Origin: Nitrosomonas sp.
GTDB taxonomy: Bacteria; Pseudomonadota; Gammaproteobacteria; Burkholderiales; Nitrosomonadaceae
DNA: 64,000 nucleotides
Assembly (NCBI GenBank): GCA_024282035.1
Contig: JAMWZR010000005.1
Coordinates: forward strand, 1 to 64,000
Reading direction: 5' to 3'
Notes under the pieces: model-generated
Database searches by the model: none
Told to the model about the DNA's origin: nothing
Seen by the model: only the letters and a program-made list of their open reading frames with translations
Translations under genes and position numbers: made by a program
In this document: positions 50,884 to 60,138 of the stretch, piece by piece
How the letters are laid out: the number at the start of each line of letters is the position of its first letter
Position numbering within the stretch: the stretch's first letter is position 1

Positions 50884-51760
50884 TCGGCGTGTCGGCTTAC
50901 TGGGCGCCACCAGTCTGGTGGGCGAGTGTCTGCAACAACAACTAGTCCAGCAGCAATGGCAGATCGTGGCCTTTTCCCGCCGCGCACAAGTATCCAATAA
51001 TGCGGCCATATCGTGGCTGCAACTGGATGGATTGCCCTTGGAAACCGGTCACTCCACTGTCGATAACATTCCTGACTGGATCTGTACCGCCCCGCTGTGG
51101 GTATTGCCGCGCTATTTCGACATGATGCTGAAACTGGGAGCCAGACGCATTGTTGCGCTCTCCTCCACCAGCCGGTATAGCAAAACGGCTTCACCGGATA
51201 CGAGCGAACAGCGCATCGCACAACAGCTGATTGCGGGTGAAGAAGCCTTGCACACCTGGGCAACCCAACACAGCATCACTTGGATCGTTCTGCGTCCGAC
51301 ACTGATTTATGGTCATGGTCGCGACAAAAACATCACGGAAATTGCCCGCTTCATTCTGCGCTTCGGGTTTTTCCCGGTTTTAGGCTCTGCTCGTGGCTTA
51401 CGGCAGCCCATACATGTGGACGATGTGGCAGCTGCCTGCTGCTCGGCTATTTCCGTTGAGGAAGCAGGTAATCGTGCTTACGATCTATCAGGCGGGGAAA
51501 CACTAACCTATCGTGACATGGTAATCCGTATTTTTGAGGCACTCGGCAGCAGGCCTCGTATTTTTAGTATTCCACTGTGGCTTTTTCATCTGGCACTACA
51601 GGGATTGAGATGGTTACCGCGTTACCGGCACTGGACCAGTGCCATGGCACAACGAATGAACCAGGATCTGATCTTCGACTGCGCGGATGCGCAACAGGAT
51701 TTGCACTTTTCCCCAAGGTCGTTTAAGCTCGCGCCTAGAGATTTGCCTAGTCAAAATTAA
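50876..51760 (+). CDS. NAD-dependent epimerase/dehydratase family protein
   Basis: The 294-residue protein has an extended short-chain dehydrogenase fold: VGLLGATSLVGE at residues 6-17 binds NAD(P), with WIVLRPTLIYGHGRDKN and AYDLSGGETLTYRDM. The catalytic Ser-Tyr-Lys triad is less clear: LSSTSRYSKT contains SSTSRY then K. The start ATG 50876 overlaps the preceding glycosyltransferase stop; a longer frame within that gene is rejected. It may supply or reduce a sugar nucleotide for the island; a role in lipid or quinone modification cannot be excluded. Confidence 0.75.
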   Translation: MNNRRVGLLGATSLVGECLQQQLVQQQWQIVAFSRRAQVSNNAAISWLQLDGLPLETGHSTVDNIPDWICTAPLWVLPRYFDMMLKLGARRIVALSSTSRYSKTASPDTSEQRIAQQLIAGEEALHTWATQHSITWIVLRPTLIYGHGRDKNITEIARFILRFGFFPVLGSARGLRQPIHVDDVAAACCSAISVEEAGNRAYDLSGGETLTYRDMVIRIFEALGSRPRIFSIPLWLFHLALQGLRWLPRYRHWTSAMAQRMNQDLIFDCADAQQDLHFSPRSFKLAPRDLPSQN

Positions 51761-51771
51761 AGTATAACCAT

Positions 51772-51797
51772 TATAATCGTGGCGAACTTAATTCGCC
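51772..51797 (+). promoter_or_regulatory. TATAAT box and adjoining inverted repeat before the secretion operon
   Basis: A perfect TATAAT at 51772-51777 is followed by GGCGAA (51781-51786), loop CTTAA and TTCGCC (51792-51797). No good -35 lies at the right distance. The repeat would overlap the start of transcription, where an operator could sit; a weak terminator for the epimerase transcript is the alternative. Confidence 0.3.
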
Positions 51798-51881
51798 GGA
51801 TACCTCAAAATTCTAAATTGCCTTGTCAGTATTAAACGTTTGTCAATGAGCGCCTGATCATTTACGTTCTAATATCTATCG

Positions 51882-53669
51882 ATGAAATTCAAATTCAAAG
51901 CACCTCAAAATGAGGTTGCACTGGCTTTGGCCAGTTTCAGGAAAACTTTCCGCAATATCGGAGTTTTCAGCGCAGTCATCAACATGTTGATGCTGATGCC
52001 CGCAATTTATATGTTGCAGTTGTACGACAGCGTATTGACGAGTCGTAACGAAATGACATTGTTCATGCTGACCCTCATCATGCTGGGTGCGTATATTTTC
52101 ATGGGCTCACTGGAGTATGTCCGCAGTTTCGTGCTGATTCGCGTCGGCGCGCAATTTGACATGAAACTCAACAAGCGCGTGTATACGGCAGCATTCGAAC
52201 AAAGCCTGAAACAGGGTGACGGCAATGCCGGACAAGCGCTCAAGGATCTCACCAGTATCCGGCAATTTCTGACAGGGAATGCACTGTTTGCATTTTTTGA
52301 TGCCCCCTGGTTTCCGATCTATCTATTTGTCATTTTCATGTTTCACCCCGGCTTGGGTGCTTTTGCACTGTGCGGAACCATCATCCTGATTACGCTGGCC
52401 TACATCAACGAAAAGGTTTCACACAAACCCCTGGCGGATGCCAATTCCATGGCCATCGCCTCTACCAATATTGCTTCAAACAACCTGCGTAATGCCGAAG
52501 TCATCGAGGCCATGGGCATGCTGCCCAATCTACAATCGCGCTGGTTCAAGCTGCATAGTCGTTTTCTCAATCTGCAAGCAGAAGCCAGTGAAAAAGCAGG
52601 CATTGTTACAGCGTTGTCCAAATCGACCACCGTTGCCCTGCAGTCGCTGATGCTCGGACTGGGTGCGTTACTCGTGCTGGAAAACGATATTACCCCCGGC
52701 ATGATGATCGCCGGTTCCATCCTGTTGGGACGAGCTATTGCCCCCGTACAACTGCTGATCAGTGTATGGAAGCAGATCGGCAGCACGCGCAGCGCATATG
52801 AGCGTTTAACCAAGCTTTTAGAACAGAATCCGGCTCGCGAGGCTGGTATGGCCTTGCCCAAACCCAAGGGTATCATTGCTGTGGAGAATGTCACCGCGAT
52901 GCCTCCCGGTAGCAAAACACCGGTGATCAAGGGCTTGTCGCTGTCGCTGGGAGCAGGTGAGGTTCTGGGTGTCATCGGCCCCAGTGGCTCCGGAAAATCC
53001 ACATTGGCGCGTCTGCTTGTGGGAGTGTGGCCTGCGGCGGCAGGCAAGGTCAGGCTGGATGGTGCCGATGTCTATCTCTGGAACAAGGATGAACTGGGTC
53101 CTCATGTCGGATATTTGCCACAGGATATCGAATTGTTTGCCGGCAGCGTTTCCGAAAATATCGCCCGTTTTGGAGAGATTGATTCCGAAAAGGTCATTCT
53201 GGCCGCCAAACGTGCAGGGGTACATGAAATGATCCTGAATATGCCGGAAGGATACGATACTCATCTAGGTGAGGGCGGTGCAGGTCTCTCAGGTGGACAA
53301 AAGCAGCGCCTCGGTTTGGCCAGAACCATGTATGACGATCCGTCATTAATCGTGCTGGATGAGCCGAATTCCAATCTCGATGATGTTGGTGAACAAGCTT
53401 TGCTGGCTGCCCTGACTGATCTCAGAAAACGTGGAAAAACGATCGTACTGATTACGCATCGAACCAGCATCATCAGTGTAACCACCAAACTGTTGTTATT
53501 GCAGGATGGTACGGCGAAAATGTTTGGTCCTACCAGTCAAATCATAGAAAAGCTCACCAAACAGCAACAACAGGCTCAGCAAGCCCTGGTAGCGAAGCAG
53601 GAAGCACAAAAACAATCCGCCCAAGGCGAGCCGCCACCTGCAGCTGCTGCAATACATTCCGAAGTCTGA
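51882..53669 (+). CDS. Type I secretion ABC transporter (PrtD/RsaD type)
   Basis: This inner-membrane exporter has a transmembrane domain (about 25-310, five to six segments) and an ATPase domain. Walker A GPSGSGKST begins at residue 366; then come GYLPQDIELFAGSVSENIARF, the signature LSGGQKQR and Walker B LIVLDEPNSNLD. There is no N-terminal C39 peptidase or C39-like domain, as is usual in the PrtD-AprD-RsaD group that exports proteases and S-layer proteins. The tail is glutamine- and alanine-rich (about 550-595). The adaptor and outer membrane genes follow at once, giving a complete exporter. Confidence 0.92.
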   Translation: MKFKFKAPQNEVALALASFRKTFRNIGVFSAVINMLMLMPAIYMLQLYDSVLTSRNEMTLFMLTLIMLGAYIFMGSLEYVRSFVLIRVGAQFDMKLNKRVYTAAFEQSLKQGDGNAGQALKDLTSIRQFLTGNALFAFFDAPWFPIYLFVIFMFHPGLGAFALCGTIILITLAYINEKVSHKPLADANSMAIASTNIASNNLRNAEVIEAMGMLPNLQSRWFKLHSRFLNLQAEASEKAGIVTALSKSTTVALQSLMLGLGALLVLENDITPGMMIAGSILLGRAIAPVQLLISVWKQIGSTRSAYERLTKLLEQNPAREAGMALPKPKGIIAVENVTAMPPGSKTPVIKGLSLSLGAGEVLGVIGPSGSGKSTLARLLVGVWPAAAGKVRLDGADVYLWNKDELGPHVGYLPQDIELFAGSVSENIARFGEIDSEKVILAAKRAGVHEMILNMPEGYDTHLGEGGAGLSGGQKQRLGLARTMYDDPSLIVLDEPNSNLDDVGEQALLAALTDLRKRGKTIVLITHRTSIISVTTKLLLLQDGTAKMFGPTSQIIEKLTKQQQQAQQALVAKQEAQKQSAQGEPPPAAAAIHSEV

Positions 53670-53728
53670 TCAGGCGCTACACAATCAATGACTCTCAGAA
53701 AAGTCCAATATCCTGAATACAAAAAATC

Positions 53729-55081
53729 ATGAAGCTTGTTGCCGAAAACAAAGAAAAAATCATTGAAAACATTCCGGCCGAAAGTTCAAGCTGGGTGGAA
53801 ACGGACGAAACCACCCACACCCGCCTGGGTTGGTGGATTGTGCTCGCTGGATTTGGTGGTTTTGTACTGTGGGCAACTTTTGCTCCTCTCGACAAGGGCG
53901 TGCCGGTGCCGGGTACTGTTACGGTATCCCGCCATCTTCAGGCCGTTCAGCATCAAACCGGGGGAATCATCGATAAGATCCTGGTCAAGGAGGGAGACCA
54001 TGTCGCCATGGGGCAAGTACTGGTGCACATGAATGAGGTACAAATCAAAGCACAAGCCGAAATCACCCGTACACAGTTGATGACGGCTCAGGCAACGGAG
54101 GCTCGGCTCTTGGCGGAACGCGATGGAAAAAACGAAGTGAGCTATCCACCTGAATTGCTGTCCGCACAAAGCGACAGCCGTGTCACCAACAACATCATCA
54201 TACAGAATCAATTGTTTTTGTCCCGCAGACTGGCGCTGCAACACGAAATTGCTGCGCTAGATGAAAACATGTCAGGCCTGAAAGTGCAATTACGCGGTCT
54301 CGAAGCGTCCAAATCCAGTAAAGTTCAGCAATCCAGGTTACTGGAAGAGCAGCTCGTCAACATGCGCGATCTTGCGACAGATGGTTTCGTTCCGCGCAAT
54401 CGCGTTCTGGAACTGGAACGCACCTTTACACAATTATCCGGAGAAATTTCCGCCGACATCGGCAACATTGGGCGCACCCAGCGCCAGATTTCGGAACTCG
54501 AACAACGCCGCATCCATCGCCAGCAGGAATACCAGAAGGAAGTACGGCAGCTACTGTCGGATACCAAAAAGGAAGCCGAATCGTTACAAAACCGGTTGAA
54601 TGGTCAGGATTTCGAATTGGCCAATGTCGAAGTTAAATCACCTGTCGATGGCACAGTGGTAGGCATGAATGTCTTTACTGAAGGAGGAGTCATTGGCTCA
54701 GGGTTCAAATTGATGGATATTGTCCCCAGCGATGACATGCTGATCGTAACCGGACAGGTCCCAGTGCACTTGATCGATAAGGTTCATCCGGATCTGCTTG
54801 TCGATCTCATTTTTTCTGCACTCAATCAGAAAAAGACACCCAACATCCCTGGTGTTGTAACGCATGTCTCGGCTGATCGCCTGATCGACGAAAAAAGCGG
54901 ATTGCCCTATTACACGATTAAAGCCAGGGTCACTCAGGATGGCTTGAAAATGCTGACAGATCAACAGATTCGCGCTGGCATGCCAGTAGAAATCTTTGTC
55001 AAGACCGGTGAGAGATCGTTGATGAGTTATTTATTCAAACCCATCCTGGATCGTGTCCATTCATCCATGAGTGAAGAGTAG
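53729..55081 (+). CDS. Type I secretion periplasmic adaptor (HlyD family)
   Basis: The 450-residue protein has one N-terminal transmembrane segment (about 34-52, WWIVLAGFGGFVLWATF), a biotinyl-lipoyl-like half motif (QHQTGGIIDKILVKEGDHV), a long coiled coil (about 115-290) and the second lipoyl half VEVKSPVDGTVVGMNV followed by a beta-barrel domain. It bridges the ABC transporter and the TolC-like protein. It starts 59 bases after the ABC gene and ends five bases before the outer membrane gene. Confidence 0.92.
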   Translation: MKLVAENKEKIIENIPAESSSWVETDETTHTRLGWWIVLAGFGGFVLWATFAPLDKGVPVPGTVTVSRHLQAVQHQTGGIIDKILVKEGDHVAMGQVLVHMNEVQIKAQAEITRTQLMTAQATEARLLAERDGKNEVSYPPELLSAQSDSRVTNNIIIQNQLFLSRRLALQHEIAALDENMSGLKVQLRGLEASKSSKVQQSRLLEEQLVNMRDLATDGFVPRNRVLELERTFTQLSGEISADIGNIGRTQRQISELEQRRIHRQQEYQKEVRQLLSDTKKEAESLQNRLNGQDFELANVEVKSPVDGTVVGMNVFTEGGVIGSGFKLMDIVPSDDMLIVTGQVPVHLIDKVHPDLLVDLIFSALNQKKTPNIPGVVTHVSADRLIDEKSGLPYYTIKARVTQDGLKMLTDQQIRAGMPVEIFVKTGERSLMSYLFKPILDRVHSSMSEE

Positions 55082-55086
55082 TAACG

Positions 55087-56448
55087 ATGTTTTGCTTTCG
55101 CCGAAAATTCATTGCCTTGACTTGCGTCATCCTACTCAGTCAGCAAGCTAGTGCTGCGCATGCCATGAGTTTGCTGGATGCTTATGAAGCCGCACTCGAG
55201 CATGATCCTACATTTCGTTCTGCATATCACGAAAACGAGGCGGGACAGCAGGCAGAGGCACTTGGACTGGCCAGTTTGCTGCCTAATCTGACGGTCACTC
55301 ACAACCAAAGCAGAAGTGCCGGAACCATCACTGGGATCAACCCCTTGACCGGACAAAGTAGTCCTGATCATACACATTTCGATAGCCAGATCAGCTCGCT
55401 CACTTTGCGCCAACCCTTGATCAACCTGGAAGCCGTGGCCAATTACCGTATCGGAAAAGCTCAGGCCGAATCGAGCCGGGCCAAATTTTCCGGACGTAGT
55501 CAGCAACTTGTCGTTCGCCTGGTAGAAGCGTATGTCGAAACGTTATTGGCACAAGATCACGTCAAGCTGGCTGAAACGCAACTCGTTTCACTCGATGAAC
55601 TCAAACGCGTCAACGAACGCATGCTGCTCAAGGGAGAAGGCACCACGACAGACGTACTTGAAACACAGTCCAAGCATGCCATTGCCCAAGCAAAAGTTAT
55701 CGAAGCTCATGATGAACTCGAGACAGCCCGACTTAAACTGGAAGCAATTACCGGCCTGAAAACCCAGAAGCTGGCTCGACTATCCGATATGTTCAGTTCG
55801 CGCTCCATTCAGCTTCAGGATTTCGATGACTGGCATACACTGGCACTCGAGCGCAATGCCGAAGTTGTCACACAACGACATACCGTTGTTTCCGGAAAGG
55901 AAGAAATCAAAAAAAGTTATGCCGGTCATGCGCCACGCGTTGATCTGGTAGCCAGCCTGTCAAAAAACAATCGCGGATCATTCATTACCCGCAATCAGGA
56001 TGCGGAACTGGGGACGGTTGGCATCGAGGTCAATTTTCCGCTCTACACGGGCGGTCGTGTCACCGCCACGACTGCACAGGCAAAAGCCAACCACGCCAAA
56101 GCTGAAGCCGACCTGGATGCCATTACAGACAAAGTAATCGTTGAATTACGCAAACAATACAATCTATTGCAAAGTGGAATAAAGCGAATCGAGTCACTTC
56201 AGCTTGCCGTCAAATCGGCTGAGCTGCTGATTGACGCGACCGAAAAAAGTATCCGTGGCGGTATCCGGATCAACTTGAATCTACTGGATGCCCAGCAACA
56301 ATTACATACCGCACGGCGCGATCTTACCGAAGCCAGATATAACTACCTGCTTGCCTACCTACGATTACAACTGGCTGCCGGAACACTGGTGCTTGAAGAT
56401 CTCAGAAATGTTTCCAGTTACTTTACTGTGATTAACCAGAACGATTAA
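55087..56448 (+). CDS. Type I secretion outer membrane protein (TolC family)
   Basis: The 453-residue protein has a signal peptide (FIALTCVILLSQQASAAHA) and the repeated helical hairpins of the TolC family: LLDAYEAALEHDPTFRSA at the start, SLTLRQPLINLEAVANYRIGKAQ, and the second half VEVNFPLYTGGRVTATTAQAKANHAKAEADL. The C-terminal hairpin NLLDAQQQLHTARRDLTEARYNYLLAYLRLQ is typical. It completes the exporter and is five bases after the adaptor gene. Confidence 0.92.
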   Translation: MFCFRRKFIALTCVILLSQQASAAHAMSLLDAYEAALEHDPTFRSAYHENEAGQQAEALGLASLLPNLTVTHNQSRSAGTITGINPLTGQSSPDHTHFDSQISSLTLRQPLINLEAVANYRIGKAQAESSRAKFSGRSQQLVVRLVEAYVETLLAQDHVKLAETQLVSLDELKRVNERMLLKGEGTTTDVLETQSKHAIAQAKVIEAHDELETARLKLEAITGLKTQKLARLSDMFSSRSIQLQDFDDWHTLALERNAEVVTQRHTVVSGKEEIKKSYAGHAPRVDLVASLSKNNRGSFITRNQDAELGTVGIEVNFPLYTGGRVTATTAQAKANHAKAEADLDAITDKVIVELRKQYNLLQSGIKRIESLQLAVKSAELLIDATEKSIRGGIRINLNLLDAQQQLHTARRDLTEARYNYLLAYLRLQLAAGTLVLEDLRNVSSYFTVINQND

Positions 56449-56547
56449 TAAGTTAGTTGGAGTGATCGGATTTGAGCTTATTCCATTCTCTCAATCCCTG
56501 ACCGCAATATCCCGAAACACTCCAAAATTTTGGTTAGGCTTGACTCG

Positions 56548-57015
56548 TTACCCCATTGCCGCCAATTCAAGCAGATATAATTCATAGCTGATCAACACAC
56601 TGTAGCCTATCAGGGTTAAGTACTTGATGTGCTTGACACGCACGCTCCCGAGCAAGGTTACATTATGATGAATGGCAAGTAGCATGACCGCCAGTGCCGT
56701 TAGCGCTATTTTGAATTGCACAAATTGTTCTGAACCCTGCTCAAGTAAAGCGGCCATGAACCAGTTGAGTTCCTCTCCACCCGCAGCCAGAATGCGCAAT
56801 GTCAGCATGGCATCCAGACCACTCAACAGGATGATGGCCATTGAACAGAACACCATATATCCGGTGTACCGATCCACATAAGCAGCCTTGCCTCGGTCCA
56901 TTCTGCGTTCAACAGCGCGATTTCCTTCCTTAAAGCCCAGATGGTAAGCACACAAAAAAGGTGTTACCCCCCGACGATCATCTTGGCGTCTGCACGTTGC
57001 TACACTACTCTCCAT
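56548..57015 (-). CDS. DUF5658-type small membrane protein
   Basis: The 155-residue protein has a basic, arginine-rich N-terminus (about 1-50), and three hydrophobic segments (about 55-78, 98-118 and 128-150). The segment LDAMLTLRILAAGGEELNWFMAALL fits DUF5658. GAGAGG lies before ATG 57015. It sits alone between the secretion operon and rpmH. No function is known for the family. Confidence 0.7.
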   Translation of the reverse strand: MESSVATCRRQDDRRGVTPFLCAYHLGFKEGNRAVERRMDRGKAAYVDRYTGYMVFCSMAIILLSGLDAMLTLRILAAGGEELNWFMAALLEQGSEQFVQFKIALTALAVMLLAIHHNVTLLGSVRVKHIKYLTLIGYSVLISYELYLLELAAMG

Positions 57016-57252
57016 TACAAACCTCTCTGACTGTAATATCCGAACAATTAATCAAACGATACCGAACTAAGAAAACTTCATTCAACAAACTCTTGCGAGT
57101 TTAATTTGAATCTATAAAAACACAATCCAATCAACCTCCTTTTTTTTTCCTATGAGGTTAATTAAAATAGCAAACTGACAATATGACGTAATTATTTTCT
57201 GCTTTCAGTCTCTCTTGTATCTATCAATTCGGAATCTATATTAATAAAAATA

Positions 57253-57281
57253 TTGACACCACAAAGTAAAAAAGCTTTAAT
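57253..57281 (+). promoter_or_regulatory. Near-consensus sigma-70 promoter of rpmH
   Basis: A perfect TTGACA at 57253-57258 and TTTAAT at 57276-57281 (five of six) are separated by exactly 17 bases. Transcription would begin near 57288, about 30 bases before the rpmH ATG. A strong promoter fits a ribosomal protein gene. Confidence 0.75.
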
Positions 57282-57318
57282 ACGCGGTTATTTTGTGAAA
57301 TGCAAACGGACTAAAAAA

Positions 57319-57453
57319 ATGAAACGAACATACCAACCTTCAGTAACGAAAAGAAAACGTACCCATGGATTTCTTGTGCGCATGAAAACCCGCGGCGGAG
57401 CTGCTGTGATTCGAGCTCGCCGGGCAAAGGGTCGGGCCCGCTTAAGTGTTTAA
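57319..57453 (+). CDS. rpmH: 50S ribosomal protein L34
   Basis: The 44-residue, highly basic protein begins [18 protein letters not shown] and ends AKGRARLSV, as in other L34 proteins. A longer in-frame reading begins at 57253, but that stretch is the promoter and its encoded residues are not part of L34. It heads the rpmH-rnpA-yidD-yidC-mnmE cluster. Confidence 0.97.
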   Translation: MKRTYQPSVTKRKRTHGFLVRMKTRGGAAVIRARRAKGRARLSV

Positions 57454-57479
57454 TGATCTGAATTTATTTTGACTGATTT

Positions 57480-57839
57480 ATTGAAATTCATTCATTATCC
57501 AAAAATTATCGGCTGCATACAGCGGTCGAGTTTGCTGCCACAATCAAATTAAGGCATCAGGCGTGTGGTTATTTCATTCAAATATATGCAAAACCGAATG
57601 ATCTTACCCACGCGCGCTTGGGCATGATTGTTGCCAAAAAAATTGAGCGTTATGCTGTCAAGCGTAATTGGATCAAGCGAATTTTAAGGGAAACCTTCCG
57701 CCAGAATCGATCCAGCGAGTCTATGAATAATATGGACTGGGTCATCAAGCTGCGTCGCAAAGTATCCAGAAAGGATTCCGCTCAACTTGTTGTTGAAATG
57801 AAAACTTTGATGTTTCAATTGCAGCAATGTCACGAATAA
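57480..57839 (+). CDS. rnpA: Ribonuclease P protein component, without a normal start codon
   Basis: RnpA helps the RNase P RNA mature tRNA 5' ends. The body is clear: HARLGMIVAKKIERYAVKRN followed by WIKRILRETFRQNR is the RNP motif, and SKNYRLHTAVEFAA continues it N-terminally. The frame is closed by TGA at 57474-57476, and no ATG, GTG or TTG occurs between that stop and the conserved part; the first TTG is 57618, inside the core. ATT at 57480 or 57486 would be needed, or a one-base error in the A-run at 57501-57505 would connect the frame to TTG codons at 57469 or 57481. yidD overlaps its end. Confidence 0.8.
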   Translation: MEIHSLSKNYRLHTAVEFAATIKLRHQACGYFIQIYAKPNDLTHARLGMIVAKKIERYAVKRNWIKRILRETFRQNRSSESMNNMDWVIKLRRKVSRKDSAQLVVEMKTLMFQLQQCHE

Positions 57840-58036
57840 TTATTGCTTGTATAAAAGTTTATCAGTACTGCATTAGTCCTTTTTTGGCACCTTCGTGCCG
57901 ATTTAGTCCAACCTGCTCGCATTATGCTTGCGAAGCATATACAAAATATGGTTTTTTTCGTGGCACTCGCCTCACTATCTGGCGCATATTACGCTGCAAT
58001 CCATGGAACAAAGGTGGATATGAACCTGTACCCTAA
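57827..58036 (+). CDS. yidD: YidD membrane protein insertion efficiency factor
   Basis: The 69-residue protein matches YidD: IKVYQYCISPFLAPSCRFSPTCSHYACEA and the C-terminal RILRCNPWNKGGYEPVP, with three conserved cysteines. It is thought to assist YidC-dependent membrane insertion. Its ATG overlaps the rnpA end by 13 bases, the usual arrangement, and implies coupled translation. Confidence 0.95.
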   Translation: MSRIIIACIKVYQYCISPFLAPSCRFSPTCSHYACEAYTKYGFFRGTRLTIWRILRCNPWNKGGYEPVP

Positions 58037-58196
58037 CCAGTTTGGCAAACCGGCAGTCTTTTTATTACTCTAAGATCCATTGCACCAAAAAGTAAAAAAT
58101 AGAACACAATCGCAACAATAAAAATTTGGTAACAATCAATTCTGTGATAAGCCCAGAAAAATAGCTCTATCAAGAAATTAACCTGATCAGATCATA

Positions 58197-60107
58197 ATGG
58201 AAACAAAAAAACTAGTACTCCTCATCATCTTCTCCTCTTCCCTGTTATTTTTATGGGATGCTTGGCAAAAGGAATTAAATCCGCCTCCTGCATCAAAAGT
58301 GATGACCGGGACAACTGATGCCGCCAATCAACGTCACGATCCGCTACCCGTTCCAGGTGATGGTTTTACTGCGTCAACCGATGGAAAGGATCATAGTATT
58401 GCGGCTGGAATCGAGGGTGTTAACTCTTCAATTACTCCCAATCTGTTCCTAACAGGTGAAAAAGTTACGGTCAAAACAGATATGATTGTGGCGGAAATCG
58501 ATACTGCCGGTGGCGATATTCGTCAACTGGGGCTGTTAAAACACCCTTCGCGTGAAGACAAGGATAAGCCCTACGAGTTGCTCTTGGATAAATCTGCACG
58601 TTTTCAGGTTGCACAATCAGGACTAATTGGTGACAACCTACCGAATCACAAGACAAAATTCACCGTCGACTCAAACCAATATAATTACGAACTTGAAACG
58701 GGACGAGACACGCTGAAGGTACGCTTGCTGGCTCCGGAAACAAACGGTATGCAGGTCGTGAAAATTTTCACTTTCCATCGCGGCAGTTATGTGATTGATG
58801 TCGAGTTTGAAATCGTCAATGAGAGTGATTCCACTATCATGCCGTTTTCTTATTTTCAGATGCTCAGAGACAGCAACGAACCAGCGGGCACTAGTTCGAT
58901 GGTGCAATCGTATACTGGTGCGGCGATATATACGGAATCTGAGAAATTCCAGAAAATCAAATTCGCAGATCTGGATAAAAACAAGGCAGAATTTCCTACC
59001 AATGCCGATAATGGTTGGATTGCCATGCTTGAGCACTATTTCCTGACAGCATGGTTGCCAAAGCAGAATACGCCTCGTGAATACTATGCAAAGCGCTTGG
59101 CGCCTAACCAGTACAGTGCCGGTATCATTACTCCGGTCGGGGCAATTGATTCGGGACAAACCAAAAATATTTCCATCCCTTTTTATGCTGGCCCACAAGA
59201 ACAGGACAAATTAGCCGAACTGGCACCCGGTCTGGAGTTGACAGTCGATTATGGCTGGTTGACGGTACTGGCTGTTCCGCTTTTCAAGCTCCTCTCGTTC
59301 TATCATGGCTGGACCGATAACTGGGGTGCATCAATTATTCTATTGACGCTGACCGTGAAGTTATTGTTCTTCCCACTATCAGCAGCAGGTTATCGTTCGA
59401 TGGCCAAATTGCGCGTGGTAACGCCCAAGCTGCAACGCATACGCGAACAATATGCCAGTGACCGTCAACGCATGCATCAGGCGATGATGGAATTCTACAA
59501 AGAAGAAAAAATTAACCCGATGGGTGGATGCCTGCCTATCCTGGTTCAAATTCCAGTGTTCATTGCCCTGTTCTGGACACTGATGGCTGCAGTTGAATTA
59601 CGTTATGCACCTTTCGTATTATGGATCACCGACATGTCGGTACCGGATCCCTACTATGTCTTGCCAGTCATCATGGGCATTTCAATGTGGATTCAGTCCA
59701 AACTCAGCCCACCGCCTGCTGATCCCATTCAAGCCAAGGTGATGCAGATCATGCCGCTTGCATTCAGCGTGTTCTTTTTCTTCTTCCCATCCGGGCTGGT
59801 GCTTTATTCCCTGTGCAACAACATTCTTTCCATCGCCCAGCAATGGCAAATCACCAGGATGTATGAAAACAAATACGGTGAAAGCAATAACAAGGACAAA
59901 AGCAAGAAAAAAATCAAAAACAAACCTGAATCCACTTCAGAGAAAAATGCTTTGCCACTGCTCAAGGATACCGAAAATGCTGAACAGTCAGTCGTCACCA
60001 CCGAAACAAGTGATAAGCCGCAAGCACAATTACCCGCCGCAAATAACAAAAAGGTAGTGGCAAAACCAAAAGGTAATCCTGCGAGCAGGAAACCCAAAAA
60101 GCGATAA
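58197..60107 (+). CDS. yidC: Membrane protein insertase YidC
   Basis: YidC inserts and folds inner membrane proteins, alone or with SecYEG. The 636-residue protein has one N-terminal membrane segment (about 5-22), a large periplasmic beta domain (about 60-365) and five C-terminal membrane segments (about 370-560). These include INPMGGCLPILVQIPVFIALFWTL and FFFFFPSGLVLYSLCNN. A long lysine-rich cytoplasmic tail (about 570-636) follows, which is common in longer YidC forms and may touch ribosomes. It begins 160 bases after yidD. Confidence 0.95.
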   Translation: METKKLVLLIIFSSSLLFLWDAWQKELNPPPASKVMTGTTDAANQRHDPLPVPGDGFTASTDGKDHSIAAGIEGVNSSITPNLFLTGEKVTVKTDMIVAEIDTAGGDIRQLGLLKHPSREDKDKPYELLLDKSARFQVAQSGLIGDNLPNHKTKFTVDSNQYNYELETGRDTLKVRLLAPETNGMQVVKIFTFHRGSYVIDVEFEIVNESDSTIMPFSYFQMLRDSNEPAGTSSMVQSYTGAAIYTESEKFQKIKFADLDKNKAEFPTNADNGWIAMLEHYFLTAWLPKQNTPREYYAKRLAPNQYSAGIITPVGAIDSGQTKNISIPFYAGPQEQDKLAELAPGLELTVDYGWLTVLAVPLFKLLSFYHGWTDNWGASIILLTLTVKLLFFPLSAAGYRSMAKLRVVTPKLQRIREQYASDRQRMHQAMMEFYKEEKINPMGGCLPILVQIPVFIALFWTLMAAVELRYAPFVLWITDMSVPDPYYVLPVIMGISMWIQSKLSPPPADPIQAKVMQIMPLAFSVFFFFFPSGLVLYSLCNNILSIAQQWQITRMYENKYGESNNKDKSKKKIKNKPESTSEKNALPLLKDTENAEQSVVTTETSDKPQAQLPAANNKKVVAKPKGNPASRKPKKR

Positions 60108-60114
60108 ATCGATA

Positions 60115-60138
60115 GGCCGGTCTCTTACTAGACCGGCC
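60115..60138 (+). terminator. GC-rich hairpin between yidC and mnmE
   Basis: GGCCGGTCT (60115-60123), loop CTTACT, AGACCGGCC (60130-60138) is a perfect nine-base stem. No T-run follows, the next bases being ATCAAGAAAAAG. It may attenuate or process the transcript into mnmE rather than end it outright. Confidence 0.45.

Noticed and set aside
56522..56533. CCAAAATTTTGG palindrome between tolC-like and DUF5658 genes
   Set aside because: It is a short AT-rich palindrome with no loop and no T-run; not enough to call a terminator.
57016..57318. Possible replication origin upstream of rpmH
   Set aside because: It is AT-rich, but I found no clear DnaA box cluster, and dnaA is not adjacent.
57878..57900. 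TGGCAC sequence resembling the -24 part of a sigma-54 promoter
   Set aside because: It lies inside yidD and lacks the matching -12 element.
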